From: Neobacillus sp. SuZ13
Lineage (GTDB): Bacteria > Bacillota > Bacilli > Bacillales > Cytobacillaceae
Length of the DNA stretch: 64,000 bases
Direction of reading: 5' to 3'
NCBI RefSeq assembly: GCF_030123365.1
Contig: NZ_CP126107.1
Coordinates: 3,085,501 to 3,149,500, forward strand
The notes beneath the pieces were generated by a model, which was given only the letters and a program-made list of their open reading frames with translations, was not told the origin of the DNA and did not search any database. Positions 53,648-62,348 of this stretch are shown here, piece after piece. The number at the start of each line of letters is the position of its first letter. The stretch's first letter is position 1. The position numbers were made by a program, and so were the translations under genes.

Positions 53648-54409
53648 ATGAACAATGCAGCGATTTCTGTCAAAGGGCTAAAAAAATCCTTTGAAAACAA
53701 GGAAGTCTTAAATGGGGTGGATTTTGAGGTGCGGCGTGGCGAAATTTTCGCACTGCTGGGCTCAAATGGAGCGGGCAAGACGACGACGGTCAACATCCTC
53801 TCGACACTAATGAAGCCCGATGGCGGCGAAGTAGGTATTTGTGGCTTTGACGTCCAGCGTCAACCGGATCATGTTCGCCAGAGCATAAGCCTGACAGGGC
53901 AGTTTTCAGCTTTAGACGGCATGCTCACAGGAAGGGAAAACCTGATGATGATCGCCAAGTTGCGGGGAGTTTCCAATCCCGCTCAAGTCGCTGACAATAT
54001 GCTAAAGAGATTCAGCCTGCGTGACGCGGCCAACCGCAGGGCAGACCAATATTCCGGCGGGATGAAGCGCCGGCTTGACATCGCCATGAGCCTTATTGGG
54101 ACGCCAGCAGTCATATTTCTCGACGAACCGACGACAGGGCTTGACCCCGAAGCACGGATTGAAGTCTGGGATACCGTCAAGGAGCTTGCTGGCGGCGGCA
54201 CGACCATTTTGCTGACGACTCAGTACCTGGAGGAAGCCGAACAACTGGCGGACCGTATCGCCATCCTCCATGGCGGAAAAATCATCACCACCGGTACTCT
54301 TACCGAACTCAAAGAGATGTTCCCGCCGGCGAAAGTGGAGTACATCGAGAAGCAGCCGACATTAGAGGAAATATTTCTTACGATCATCGCCAAAAAGGAG
54401 GAGCTGTAA
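53648..54409 (+). CDS. ABC exporter ATPase (DrrA-like)
   Basis: 253 residues. Walker A LLGSNGAGKTTTV (about 36-48), ABC signature YSGGMKRRLDIA, Walker B VIFLDEPTTGLDPEA. Shorter than DrrA (about 330) at the C-terminus. Works with the permease that follows immediately (4-bp spacing). GC-richer codon usage than the flanking genes suggests transfer. Confidence 0.93.
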   Translation: MNNAAISVKGLKKSFENKEVLNGVDFEVRRGEIFALLGSNGAGKTTTVNILSTLMKPDGGEVGICGFDVQRQPDHVRQSISLTGQFSALDGMLTGRENLMMIAKLRGVSNPAQVADNMLKRFSLRDAANRRADQYSGGMKRRLDIAMSLIGTPAVIFLDEPTTGLDPEARIEVWDTVKELAGGGTTILLTTQYLEEAEQLADRIAILHGGKIITTGTLTELKEMFPPAKVEYIEKQPTLEEIFLTIIAKKEEL

Positions 54410-55159
54410 ATGAAAAGCAAAACAGGGGTTTTACTAGGGCGTTTAATGCGCAACATCATGCGTAGTCCGGATACGATTATTACGGTGGCGATTACGCCGA
54501 TTATGATGATGCTGCTGTTTGTCTACGTATTTGGCGGCGCCATAAAGACAGGCACGGACAACTACGTTAATTATTTATTGCCGGGAATCTTGCTGATGGC
54601 TATTGCATCCGGCGTCGCTTATACTTCCGTGCGGCTGTTTACGGATGTAAAGAGCGGGCTGATGGCGCGTTTCATTACCATGCCCATCAAGCGCTCGTCT
54701 GTATTGTGGGCTCACGTGTTGACCTCTCTTGTTTCTAATGCGCTTACTGTCGTGGTGGTAATACTCGTCGCGCTCTTGATGGGCTTTCGTTCTAGCGCTG
54801 ATATCCTGGATTGGCTTGCGGTAGCAGGGATACTCGGGCTGTTTACGCTGGCGCTGACATGGCTGGCGGTCATTCCTGGATTAACAGCGGGGTCTATGGA
54901 AGGGGCAACAGCCTACTCGTATCCACTGATATTCCTGCCGTTTATCAGTTCGGCCTTTGTCCCCACCGAAACCATGCCTAAAATTGTTCGTGCGTTCGCT
55001 GAGAACCAGCCCGTAACTTCAATCGTGAATGCAATTCGTGCCCTCTTGTATGAAGGGGCTGTTGGCAACGGTATCTGGATCGCGCTTGCCTGGTGCGTCG
55101 GTATCATGGTCATCGCTTACATCTTCGCAAGTAATGCATTTAAACGCCAGTTAGGGTAA
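54410..55159 (+). CDS. ABC-2 type exporter permease (DrrB-like)
   Basis: 249 residues with six hydrophobic segments. GILLMAIASGVAYTSVRLFTDVKSG and PLIFLPFISSAFVPTETMP are typical of daunorubicin/multidrug ABC-2 permeases. Starts right after the ATPase stop. Part of the padR-controlled efflux module. Confidence 0.92.
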   Translation: MKSKTGVLLGRLMRNIMRSPDTIITVAITPIMMMLLFVYVFGGAIKTGTDNYVNYLLPGILLMAIASGVAYTSVRLFTDVKSGLMARFITMPIKRSSVLWAHVLTSLVSNALTVVVVILVALLMGFRSSADILDWLAVAGILGLFTLALTWLAVIPGLTAGSMEGATAYSYPLIFLPFISSAFVPTETMPKIVRAFAENQPVTSIVNAIRALLYEGAVGNGIWIALAWCVGIMVIAYIFASNAFKRQLG

Positions 55160-55244
55160 ATTAGGGCAACTTGCTATGCTTCATTATATAAAAAAATAAT
55201 TTTTCTGTAGGTCAAATTTATAAAACCTAAATGTTAAATAGTAA

Positions 55245-55270
55245 AGGCTGCTACACGCAGCCTATTTTTT
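55245..55270 (+). terminator. Terminator after the ABC permease gene
   Basis: AGGCTGC (55245-55251) pairs with GCAGCCT (55257-55263), followed by ATTTTTT. Confidence 0.8.
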
Positions 55271-55276
55271 AGATCA

Positions 55277-56716
55277 CTAATGCATGTCATTCACTTCATT
55301 TGCTACCCGGATTCCTGATTCAATTGCCCCTTGGATCCATCCATGGGTAAGGCCTGTATGCTCACCAGCAAAGTGTACTTTTCCCTCAGGTATAGAAATA
55401 TGCGGATATAACTCCAAATCCTGACCTGGTTCAAAAGAGGTAAAACCTCCGCAAGAATAAGGGTTTTTACTCCAGCTAAAAGCAGCTCCCGTTACGAATT
55501 CAGAATAAACCTGATTTCCAAAAATTTCGGCCAAGTTCATTAATGCAAATTGGATCATCTCTCTTTCAGATAGACTCTCCAACGTTAAGGCCTCATCTGC
55601 CCACGTATAACTCGCAATTACAACGGCAGGTCCTTTTGTACCAATACCATAACTTGGGTAATAGGAAAAGCGGATGGGCAGATCGGTTATCGATTTACCA
55701 CCTAATTGTCCTGCTTTTTCCCAAAACCTACTTTTAAACTCGATGGCAATCTTAGAGGAGGCCATATAATTGAGTTCACGAATCGCTGTCCTTTTAAAAT
55801 AGGAGAAAGATTCATAAGGTTCGACTTGCACAAACCGGAGCGTTGAAAAAGGAATAGTCACAATGGCTAGGTCACCAGTCATGCTGAAGCTCTGATCGGT
55901 TTTCTGGTGCTTGCAATGAATGGTTACACTGTTTTGATATTGAGATATTTTTATCATCTTTTGGTTGAACAAAATGTTTTCGTATAATTGTGATTGAAAT
56001 GCTTTAGGCAATCGATCCATGCCACCCGTTATTTCATAAAATTTCTTCGTTCCGTTTAAGATGATGAGTTCTCGTAATATCTCTACAAAGGTCATCCCCA
56101 TATACGCTTCCAAGTCAATAAGCACACCAATCATATCATTTGCACCGACAGAAAAATAATAGTTTAAGAAAGAACCTAACGAAAGATTTCTAAATTGCTT
56201 TTCAATAAGAGGCCAATTCTTTTTAGGATCTTGTTTGATAAAATCGATGATTGGCTGGATGACAGAAAACAAAAGTTCTTCCGACGATTTCCCTTTCTCA
56301 TTTGGTTCAACAGGGAATTTTAATATACTTGGATCCTTTTCAAACAAGTGAAGCCGCGTTTTAATGCCATTTGCGTAGATGATGTCATTTGGGGTTCGGT
56401 TGATAAATAGATTGGTAGGCAACTTAAATTTTTTAATATATTCAAAGGTTAATTGATGTTTTTCGGGAATTCGCATCGGTCCGGCATTGAAAAATAAATT
56501 CTCGCTAAAAGGCGTTCTTATTGTATATACACGTCCGCCAACTCTATCATTTGCTTCCAAAATGGTGACATTATGACCAGCATCCTTCAATAAAGAGGCG
56601 GAGACGAGTCCAGCCATGCCTGCACCTATGATAATCATATGTTTAGGGTTTTCAGTCTTCTTCAAACCATTTCTAATGATGGTCAGCATTTGTTGCTCCG
56701 TTAATGGGGAATTCAT
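55277..56716 (-). CDS. Flavin monoamine oxidase / L-amino-acid oxidase-like
   Basis: 479 residues. FAD-binding GAGMAGLVSASLLKDAGH (about 31-48), EANDRVGGRVYT, and C-terminal FAGEHTGLTHGWIQGAIESG. It oxidises an amine or amino acid releasing H2O2; the LAAO-like layout with a helical domain fits. No signal peptide. AAAGGAGG precedes the ATG. Substrate unknown. Confidence 0.88.
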   Translation of the reverse strand: MNSPLTEQQMLTIIRNGLKKTENPKHMIIIGAGMAGLVSASLLKDAGHNVTILEANDRVGGRVYTIRTPFSENLFFNAGPMRIPEKHQLTFEYIKKFKLPTNLFINRTPNDIIYANGIKTRLHLFEKDPSILKFPVEPNEKGKSSEELLFSVIQPIIDFIKQDPKKNWPLIEKQFRNLSLGSFLNYYFSVGANDMIGVLIDLEAYMGMTFVEILRELIILNGTKKFYEITGGMDRLPKAFQSQLYENILFNQKMIKISQYQNSVTIHCKHQKTDQSFSMTGDLAIVTIPFSTLRFVQVEPYESFSYFKRTAIRELNYMASSKIAIEFKSRFWEKAGQLGGKSITDLPIRFSYYPSYGIGTKGPAVVIASYTWADEALTLESLSEREMIQFALMNLAEIFGNQVYSEFVTGAAFSWSKNPYSCGGFTSFEPGQDLELYPHISIPEGKVHFAGEHTGLTHGWIQGAIESGIRVANEVNDMH

Positions 56717-56932
56717 TTGTTGGGGCTACCTCCTTTACATTTCCCAAAAAATACCTTATTGCATTATATACAGTTAAAAGAGGGGTTATGTTCTATTTGT
56801 AATTTCGAGTACATGAATCTTAGAAATTATGGAAAATCAACCTTTTCTTTTACTATACGTATGTGCTATAACATAGGAGAGAAGGACCCTCCAATTATGA
56901 GAATATGGTCCTATTAAAAGGGGGGCATGGGT

Positions 56933-57478
56933 ATGAGAGTGGAACCGACTGAATATTTTGTGAATAATTTACGTTATATCATTAGGTCTGCACAAGAGAC
57001 GGATGCTAAGAACTTGTCTGAAGTTAGATTGCAGATCGATGGTGAAACAGAGAATTTAGATAGGGAAAAGGGCGAAGCCTTTATAGATGACTCGGGTTTC
57101 AAACAGATTATTAAAGAAGATACAGAAAGTAATAGTAATTTATTTTTAGTTGTTGAGGTCAATGATAGAATTGTAGGTTTTTCAAGATGTGAAGGGAGCA
57201 AATTGAAAAGATTTGCTCATAAAGTAGAATTTGGCGTCTGTGTTTTAAAGGAATTCTGGGGATATGCGATTGGAAAAAATTTATTACAAAAATCTGTTCA
57301 ATGGGCGGACTCAAATAGAATTAAGAAAATATCGTTAGCAGTTCTTGAGACTAATGATAAAGCCATGAAACTGTATGAAAAGCTCGGTTTTGAAGTGGAA
57401 GGAACCTTAATAAATGACAAGATCCTATCAGATGGGAATTACTATAATACGATTTTGATGGGAAGGCTCCATGAATAA
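56933..57478 (+). CDS. GNAT-family N-acetyltransferase
   Basis: 181 residues from ATG 56933 (7 nt after GGGGGG; ATG 56927 is too close). Classic GNAT: FGVCVLKEFWGYAIGKNLLQ and AVLETNDKAMKLYEKLGFEVEG. Acceptor unknown. Followed 20 bp later by the AAA+ gene. Confidence 0.88.
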   Translation: MRVEPTEYFVNNLRYIIRSAQETDAKNLSEVRLQIDGETENLDREKGEAFIDDSGFKQIIKEDTESNSNLFLVVEVNDRIVGFSRCEGSKLKRFAHKVEFGVCVLKEFWGYAIGKNLLQKSVQWADSNRIKKISLAVLETNDKAMKLYEKLGFEVEGTLINDKILSDGNYYNTILMGRLHE

Positions 57479-57497
57479 TAATCCAAAGGAGAAATAG

Positions 57498-58790
57498 ATG
57501 AAAAATAATATTTTGTTTGACACAAATAAAATCGACCGGGAATCACTGCCTTATTATTACGACTACGGTAAAATCGTTTCTACCATTCAAGAAAAACTTG
57601 TGAATGAAGTGGGGATCGACTTTCAAATGTATTCTGATGAAGACACCTCTAATGAGATTTGGGACATTCTTGAGGAAGACTTGAAAGAGGAATCGCCGGA
57701 AGTACAATTAATTTGCCATATTTATAAAGAAGGCGAGACCAAGACTATTTCATCCAATCATACCGATAAGGCGATGGAATTGATTATTAAACCACGGATT
57801 ATCAACGGTCTCTTTTATTACCCAAAATATCAGGTTGCGCTGGCAAGATTAGTCATTTACCAAAGTGATGGGGAAATGACGCATGATTTTATTTTTGCCG
57901 AAAATGATGCTTGCTTAGTAGCTTTTTTGAAGTATGTGCTTAAAAGAAAAAGAGATTATATTAAAAACTATGTCACTGTTTTTACCGATACGGAAGATGG
58001 TGTGGAAACAGAGATAGATAGTATTACTACTTTGGTAAGAAGAGAAGATGTATTTTTAGAAGATTCGTTAAAGCGTGAAATTTATCGCTCGATTGATGAA
58101 TTTTTCTCGGAAAGCGGTCAGTTTTTCAAAACTTATGATATTCCCTACAAACGCGGAATCCTGCTCTACGGGAAGCCAGGGAATGGAAAGACCACCCTCG
58201 TGAAATCAATCGCTAGCAGCATTAATGCTCCGGTTGCTTATTGGCAGATCACTGAATTTACTTCGAGTTATACGATAAAGGAAGTTTTTACGTCGGTATT
58301 GAAGTTAACCCCATTGGTACTTGTAATCGAGGATATTGATTCCATGCCTGCGAGTGTCCGGTCTGTCTTCTTGAATATTTTAGACGGCGCTACTTCGAAG
58401 GAAGGAATTTTCATCATTGGGACAACGAATTATCCTGAAAAAATTGATCCTGCACTCATGAACCGCTCTGGCCGGTTTGACAGAGCGTATGAGATTCACG
58501 TACCAACCAAAGAGCTCCGTTATCAGTATCTTTTAAATAAGAATATTGCTCGGATTCTTTCAGAGGAAGAGATCCAGCAGGTTATTGATTCGACGAAGGA
58601 TTTCTCTTATGCGCAGCTCAATGAGTTGTATACATCGATTGCCCTTGAATGGCATTACGAACAAAAAGTGGATGTGAAACGACTTTGTGCGGATTTAAAA
58701 TCACTACAGCAAAAACAACAAAAACAAGAATGGGATCATGCTCTTTCCTCAGCATCGATTGGGTTTTCAGGGTTTAGTGATGATTATTAA
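57498..58790 (+). CDS. AAA+ ATPase with unusual N-terminal domain
   Basis: 430 residues. A roughly 170-residue N-terminal part of unknown type (FYYPKYQVALARLVIY) precedes a classical AAA module: Walker A LLYGKPGNGKTT (about 220), Walker B LVIEDIDS, sensor TTNYPEKIDPALMNRSGRFDR. The tail has LKSLQQKQQKQ and ends GFSGFSDDY. It resembles BCS1/CDC48-type remodelers, but the partner is unknown. It may be co-transcribed with GNAT (upstream) and DUF429 (21 bp downstream). Confidence 0.85.
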   Translation: MKNNILFDTNKIDRESLPYYYDYGKIVSTIQEKLVNEVGIDFQMYSDEDTSNEIWDILEEDLKEESPEVQLICHIYKEGETKTISSNHTDKAMELIIKPRIINGLFYYPKYQVALARLVIYQSDGEMTHDFIFAENDACLVAFLKYVLKRKRDYIKNYVTVFTDTEDGVETEIDSITTLVRREDVFLEDSLKREIYRSIDEFFSESGQFFKTYDIPYKRGILLYGKPGNGKTTLVKSIASSINAPVAYWQITEFTSSYTIKEVFTSVLKLTPLVLVIEDIDSMPASVRSVFLNILDGATSKEGIFIIGTTNYPEKIDPALMNRSGRFDRAYEIHVPTKELRYQYLLNKNIARILSEEEIQQVIDSTKDFSYAQLNELYTSIALEWHYEQKVDVKRLCADLKSLQQKQQKQEWDHALSSASIGFSGFSDDY

Positions 58791-58811
58791 TTTTTATAAA
58801 GTAGTTCGCTT

Positions 58812-59471
58812 ATGAGAGTGATAGGTATTGATTTATCGGGTCCAAGTAATCACAAAGATACAGTATTGACTGTATTTGACCTACAAAATGGTCAATTAAA
58901 TTTTTTAAAATTAATTCGGAATATCGGGGATTTGGACATTTTAAAAGTAATAGAGGCTCAAAGTCAATTAGATGAAGTCGTTATCGGGATCGATGCCCCC
59001 TTATCGTATGAAGATGGTGGAGGTGATCGGCAAGGAGATAAACTGCTTCGTCAGTATATTGTCTCAATTGGGATGAGACCCGGATCCATCATGCCGCCAA
59101 CCTTAAATCGAATGGTATATCTTACTCTAAGAGGAATTAAGCTTAGTAGAGAAATAGGGAATCTGGCTACAAGATATCCAATTTCGATTGTGGAAGTGCA
59201 TCCAGGTGCAGTGATTGGATCAAGACTTCCTGAAAAGGACCTGGAGTATGTCTTGAGCTACAAACAAATTCTCTCAGCAAGAACCTGGATTCGAGACTGG
59301 TTTGCGGAGCAAAAATTAACCAAGCTTCCTGTTTTTATAGATGAGGAAAGTCATTTAATTGATGCCTGTGCGGCTGCATTAGGAGCTTGGCATTGGAAGG
59401 ATCCATCATTACAGCCCAATTGGTCATTTCCTGCAAATCCTCCATTGCATCCTTTTGGTTATTGTTGTTAG
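58812..59471 (+). CDS. DUF429 family predicted nuclease-like protein
   Basis: 219 residues. Starts MRVIGIDLSGPSNHKDT and has VVIGIDAPLSYEDGGGDR and DACAAALGAWHW, the DUF429 pattern (RNase H-like fold). The conserved acidic residues (D in GIDLS, D in IDAPL and D in IDAC) could bind metal. No obvious ribosome site, so it may depend on translation of the AAA+ gene 21 bp upstream. Confidence 0.82.
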   Translation: MRVIGIDLSGPSNHKDTVLTVFDLQNGQLNFLKLIRNIGDLDILKVIEAQSQLDEVVIGIDAPLSYEDGGGDRQGDKLLRQYIVSIGMRPGSIMPPTLNRMVYLTLRGIKLSREIGNLATRYPISIVEVHPGAVIGSRLPEKDLEYVLSYKQILSARTWIRDWFAEQKLTKLPVFIDEESHLIDACAAALGAWHWKDPSLQPNWSFPANPPLHPFGYCC

Positions 59472-59483
59472 TCGTTTTTTCTA

Positions 59484-59510
59484 CCACAGTGTTGATACTG
59501 TGGTCTTTTT
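59484..59510 (+). terminator. Terminator after the DUF429 gene
   Basis: CCACAGT (59484-59490) pairs with ACTGTGG (59497-59503), then TCTTTTT. Confidence 0.85.
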
Positions 59511-59670
59511 CATTCAAGTAAAAGCTCTGATTGTCCGATATTAAAATAGGGGGTACCAATTACAATTACTTTATTTTGTGGGCAGAACAGAATCACATAA
59601 ATGAAATAAGCTCATCCATAATCTTTTTTAAGTAGACTCCAATTCTTATATTATTGTAAAATGCCAAAAA

Positions 59671-60006
59671 GCCGGAAATGTATTCCGGGCTCAAGCGACT
59701 GAAACATATGGTTATACGCGTTATTGGATAGCTGAACATCATGATTTAGTAGGATTAGCTTGCTCTGTACCAGAAGTGATGTTAACTTATATCGGAGCAA
59801 ACACTAGTAAAATTCGGATCGGGTCGGGGGCAGTCTTATTACCACACTATAAACCATATAAAGTGGCAGAAGTATACAATATGTTAGCCACTCTATTCCC
59901 AGGAAGAATAGATCTTGGAATAGGCCGTGCACCAGACGGCTCAGCTGAAGCAACAAATGCCTTATCAGATAATTTCCAAGTGATCATATATAACGCAGAT
60001 CAATAG
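59671..60006 (+). pseudogene. Fragment of an LLM-class flavin oxidoreductase
   Basis: The plus strand reads AGNVFRAQATETYGYTRYWI-AEHHDLVGLACS and later ATLFPGRIDLGIGRAPDGSA, the AEHH and FPGRIDLGIGRAP motifs of luciferase-like monooxygenases. Both ends are lost: there is no start or barrel strand before it and it stops after about 112 codons, whereas the family has 320-350. No ribosome site for an internal ATG. It is a decayed gene. Confidence 0.85.
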
Positions 60007-60029
60007 TAAGTAAATTCAAAAATAATTGG

Positions 60030-60057
60030 CCAAATCGAATACGATTTGGTCTTTTTA
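60030..60057 (+). terminator. Terminator after the LLM remnant
   Basis: CCAAATCG (60030-60037) pairs with CGATTTGG (60042-60049), followed by TCTTTTT. Confidence 0.8.
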
Positions 60058-60111
60058 TTGCTCTTATAAGATGCACTTTGATTACATACAGAAAAGTTTT
60101 CAGAAAATTCA

Positions 60112-60176
60112 TTGACTTCATGTATACATTCGTATACATTATAAATATAATTAGCCGTGTATACATTTGTATACGC
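60112..60176 (+). promoter_or_regulatory. Promoter with two GTATAC palindromic operators before the HmoA operon
   Basis: ATGTATAC-ATTC-GTATACAT (60120-60139) is a perfect inverted repeat; GTGTATAC-ATTT-GTATACGC (60157-60176) is a near copy 37 bp downstream. TTGACT at 60112-60117 is a likely -35 element, so the first operator covers the promoter core. A repressor binding both would block transcription; its gene is not in the window. Confidence 0.7.
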
Positions 60177-60192
60177 AGAAAGGAGTTATAAA

Positions 60193-60555
60193 ATGAAAAA
60201 CGAAGAATATAGGGATCATGAAAAAAGGAGACGTCATCACGGTGAAGGTTATAAACGAAAAGACAAGGATTCTCACCACCGTGGTGCAAAAACATTCCGT
60301 AGAGGTAGAGCACTTGCATTTCTAGAAATGATGAATGTTAAACGTTCCACCATAATGAAACAGTTAGAAGCACCTGAGTTTCAATCTATTAATCAAGTCT
60401 TAGTCGGTGAATTAAAAGCAATGGATATGATTATCAATGAATATACTCAATTATTTGAACTTCACGAATTTGATGCTATGGATTCAGATCGTAAAAAGAC
60501 TGATGGAGAGGAAACTTCGCTATTAACTACTAAAGATGAGAAAGAAATGGATTGA
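60193..60555 (+). CDS. Arg/His/Lys-rich small protein next to haem monooxygenase
   Basis: 120 residues from ATG 60193 after AAAGGAG. The first ~40 residues are basic and His-rich (RRRHHGEG, HHRGAKTF); the rest is helical (RGRALAFLEMMNVKRSTIMKQL, ELKAMDMIINEYTQLF). Such a His-rich head followed by RGRALAFLE recurs in Bacillaceae, but I know no function. The companion gene encodes an IsdG-type monooxygenase, so haem or metal binding is a possible role. Two palindromic operators precede it. Confidence 0.75.
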   Translation: MKNEEYRDHEKRRRHHGEGYKRKDKDSHHRGAKTFRRGRALAFLEMMNVKRSTIMKQLEAPEFQSINQVLVGELKAMDMIINEYTQLFELHEFDAMDSDRKKTDGEETSLLTTKDEKEMD

Positions 60556-60582
60556 CCAAAATATAAGATTGGAGATGTTTAA

Positions 60583-60912
60583 ATGTTCGTTCAGTTAAGA
60601 AAAATGACAGTAAAAGAGGGAAATGCAGAGCAAGTCGTAAAACGATTTAGCGGGGAAGGTTTGATTGAAAAGCAGGAAGGATTCATTGATTCAACTGTTA
60701 TGGTGAAAAAAGTTAGGCGAGGGGATGAAGAAGTCATCGTAATGATTCGGTGGGAGTCAGAGGAATACTGGAAGCAGTGGGAAAAGAGTGAAGCCCATAT
60801 AGCGAACCATAAAGCAAACTTAGGAAAGCCGAAGCCGGAATATATTGTTAGTTCTGAAGGTGGATTATACCAAGTAAAAGCTGTTAAAACTGCAGCTAAG
60901 CAGTTATTATAA
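60583..60912 (+). CDS. HmoA-like haem-degrading monooxygenase
   Basis: 109 residues, ABM/IsdG fold: MFVQLRKMTVKEGNAEQVVKR at the start, WESEEYWKQWEKSEAH with the catalytic His region, and KPEYIVSS. HmoA/IsdG enzymes oxidise haem to release iron. It follows the His-rich gene by 27 bp with TTGGAGATG. The operon is probably derepressed by haem or oxidative signal through the GTATAC operators. Confidence 0.82.
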   Translation: MFVQLRKMTVKEGNAEQVVKRFSGEGLIEKQEGFIDSTVMVKKVRRGDEEVIVMIRWESEEYWKQWEKSEAHIANHKANLGKPKPEYIVSSEGGLYQVKAVKTAAKQLL

Positions 60913-60914
60913 TA

Positions 60915-60953
60915 AAACAACGCTCAGAGTAAGTAGTTCTCAGAGCGTTGTTT
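60915..60953. terminator. Terminator between the HmoA and GH18 genes
   Basis: AAACAACGCTCAGAG (60915-60929) pairs with CTCAGAGCGTTGTTT (60939-60953) with one mismatch; serves both convergent genes. Confidence 0.8.
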
Positions 60954-60970
60954 GGTGATTTTTTAAGCGC

Positions 60971-62143
60971 CTAATAGCCTTTTGCCGTATAGTATTTCAC
61001 TGGTTCTTTACTTGAAGCTTTTAGTTCGGAAAAGATTGTCCCTGTCAAACTATGTGACCCTAGGGAATCTAGACCCACTTCCCACATCATCATCCCGCCA
61101 AAACCGTGATCAAGCGCAAGTCTTGTTTTCTTCTTCATTGTCGCACCGCCGTTGTAATGGTAGGTAGTCCCATTCATTTTCACGGTGTCCTTGACTGCAT
61201 TTGCTGGATTTTTGTTAATAATCGTCGCAAATGAGACTTGTTTGATTTTAGGATCTTCTGGTTGGGCATACGAAGGGACGCCCAATACTAATTTCTCTTT
61301 TGAAAGTTTATGAGTATCAAAGAGATTTGTCCAATAGTTTACGATTTTCTCAGTAAACGGATAGGGCGATAGATTAGCGGCATGGTATCCGCCATCCCAC
61401 TGACCATCATAGGCCATAATATTAACATGGTCGACATATTGGAACATGGTTGGTTCATATTGAATAAAGCCAGCCTCCGTTAACGTGACCGCATGAATTT
61501 TTGAATGAACAGCGATAGACAGTTCTTTCTTTTTCGGATGAAGCTGGGCACTTAATTCTTTTGTAAAGGAAGCAAGATTTTTTGCATCCGCTGCAGTGCG
61601 TGGGTGTTCAAAATCGATATCAATTCCATCCAGTTTCTCGCGGACTGCAAGATTAGTTAGCTCTTTCACTAGCTTTGTTCTAGATTTAGAATGAGAGATT
61701 GCTGGTTGAAAATAATTATAGGATTCTCCACCCTTGATATGGTACCATCCACCGATTGCAAGGATTACCTTGGTATCATGGCTGTCAGCTTTTTTAACAA
61801 CCGTTCTTAGGTTTTTTAAAGCTTGGTCGCCATTAAATAAGACCATTCCATCCTTGGTGGGATGGACAAACGAGAAAATGACATGTGTTAATTTCGAATA
61901 ATCTACAATGTTCGGATCACGATAATCCTGAACATAACCGATTAGTACCTTTGAAGGTACTTTTTTTAATGGTGGTAACTCTTTTGCATTTGGCTTTATT
62001 GCCGATTTCGGTGCATCCTCTATAATTAGCGTACTAGGACGCTCTTGGTTTTCATTATTTTTGGTAAAAATAACTCCAGTTAGGATTCCTCCGATGAAGG
62101 TAACCGCAATTACCAAGCCTAGGAGGAGATGACGTTTCTTCAT
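60971..62143 (-). CDS. GH18 glycoside hydrolase with N-terminal membrane anchor
   Basis: 390 residues. An N-terminal transmembrane segment (about 6-28) and Pro/Asn linker precede a GH18 barrel: LIGYVQDYRDPN, VILAIGGWYH, DGIDIDFEHP (catalytic Glu179), and HVNIMAYDGQWDGGYH. It is more chitinase-like than the 51435 gene. AAGGAGG precedes ATG 62143. Probably cell-surface. Confidence 0.88.
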   Translation of the reverse strand: MKKRHLLLGLVIAVTFIGGILTGVIFTKNNENQERPSTLIIEDAPKSAIKPNAKELPPLKKVPSKVLIGYVQDYRDPNIVDYSKLTHVIFSFVHPTKDGMVLFNGDQALKNLRTVVKKADSHDTKVILAIGGWYHIKGGESYNYFQPAISHSKSRTKLVKELTNLAVREKLDGIDIDFEHPRTAADAKNLASFTKELSAQLHPKKKELSIAVHSKIHAVTLTEAGFIQYEPTMFQYVDHVNIMAYDGQWDGGYHAANLSPYPFTEKIVNYWTNLFDTHKLSKEKLVLGVPSYAQPEDPKIKQVSFATIINKNPANAVKDTVKMNGTTYHYNGGATMKKKTRLALDHGFGGMMMWEVGLDSLGSHSLTGTIFSELKASSKEPVKYYTAKGY

Positions 62144-62348
62144 TGTTTATGTCCTCCTTATTATTGCTTACTTAAAAAATTGTAACAGAAAAAGCGATGT
62201 TAGAAGGTTGGTAATATCCACCTATGCAGGAATTGCCGCCATTGGAAAGTGAAAAAATTTGAATTCAAATGTTTCTTTTTGCTATAATCATAAGGTTAAT
62301 GTTAAAAACTTAGTGTTTTTTATATATAAAATGTGTAAGGTGGTAACC

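Noticed and set aside
56717..56917. 66-residue ORF between the amine oxidase and GNAT genes
   Set aside because: Starts on the divergent leader of the oxidase gene, has no ribosome site and a random composition.
60030..60176. GTATAC repeats as a phage attachment site
   Set aside because: There is no integrase, tRNA or phage gene nearby; the position over the promoter fits an operator.
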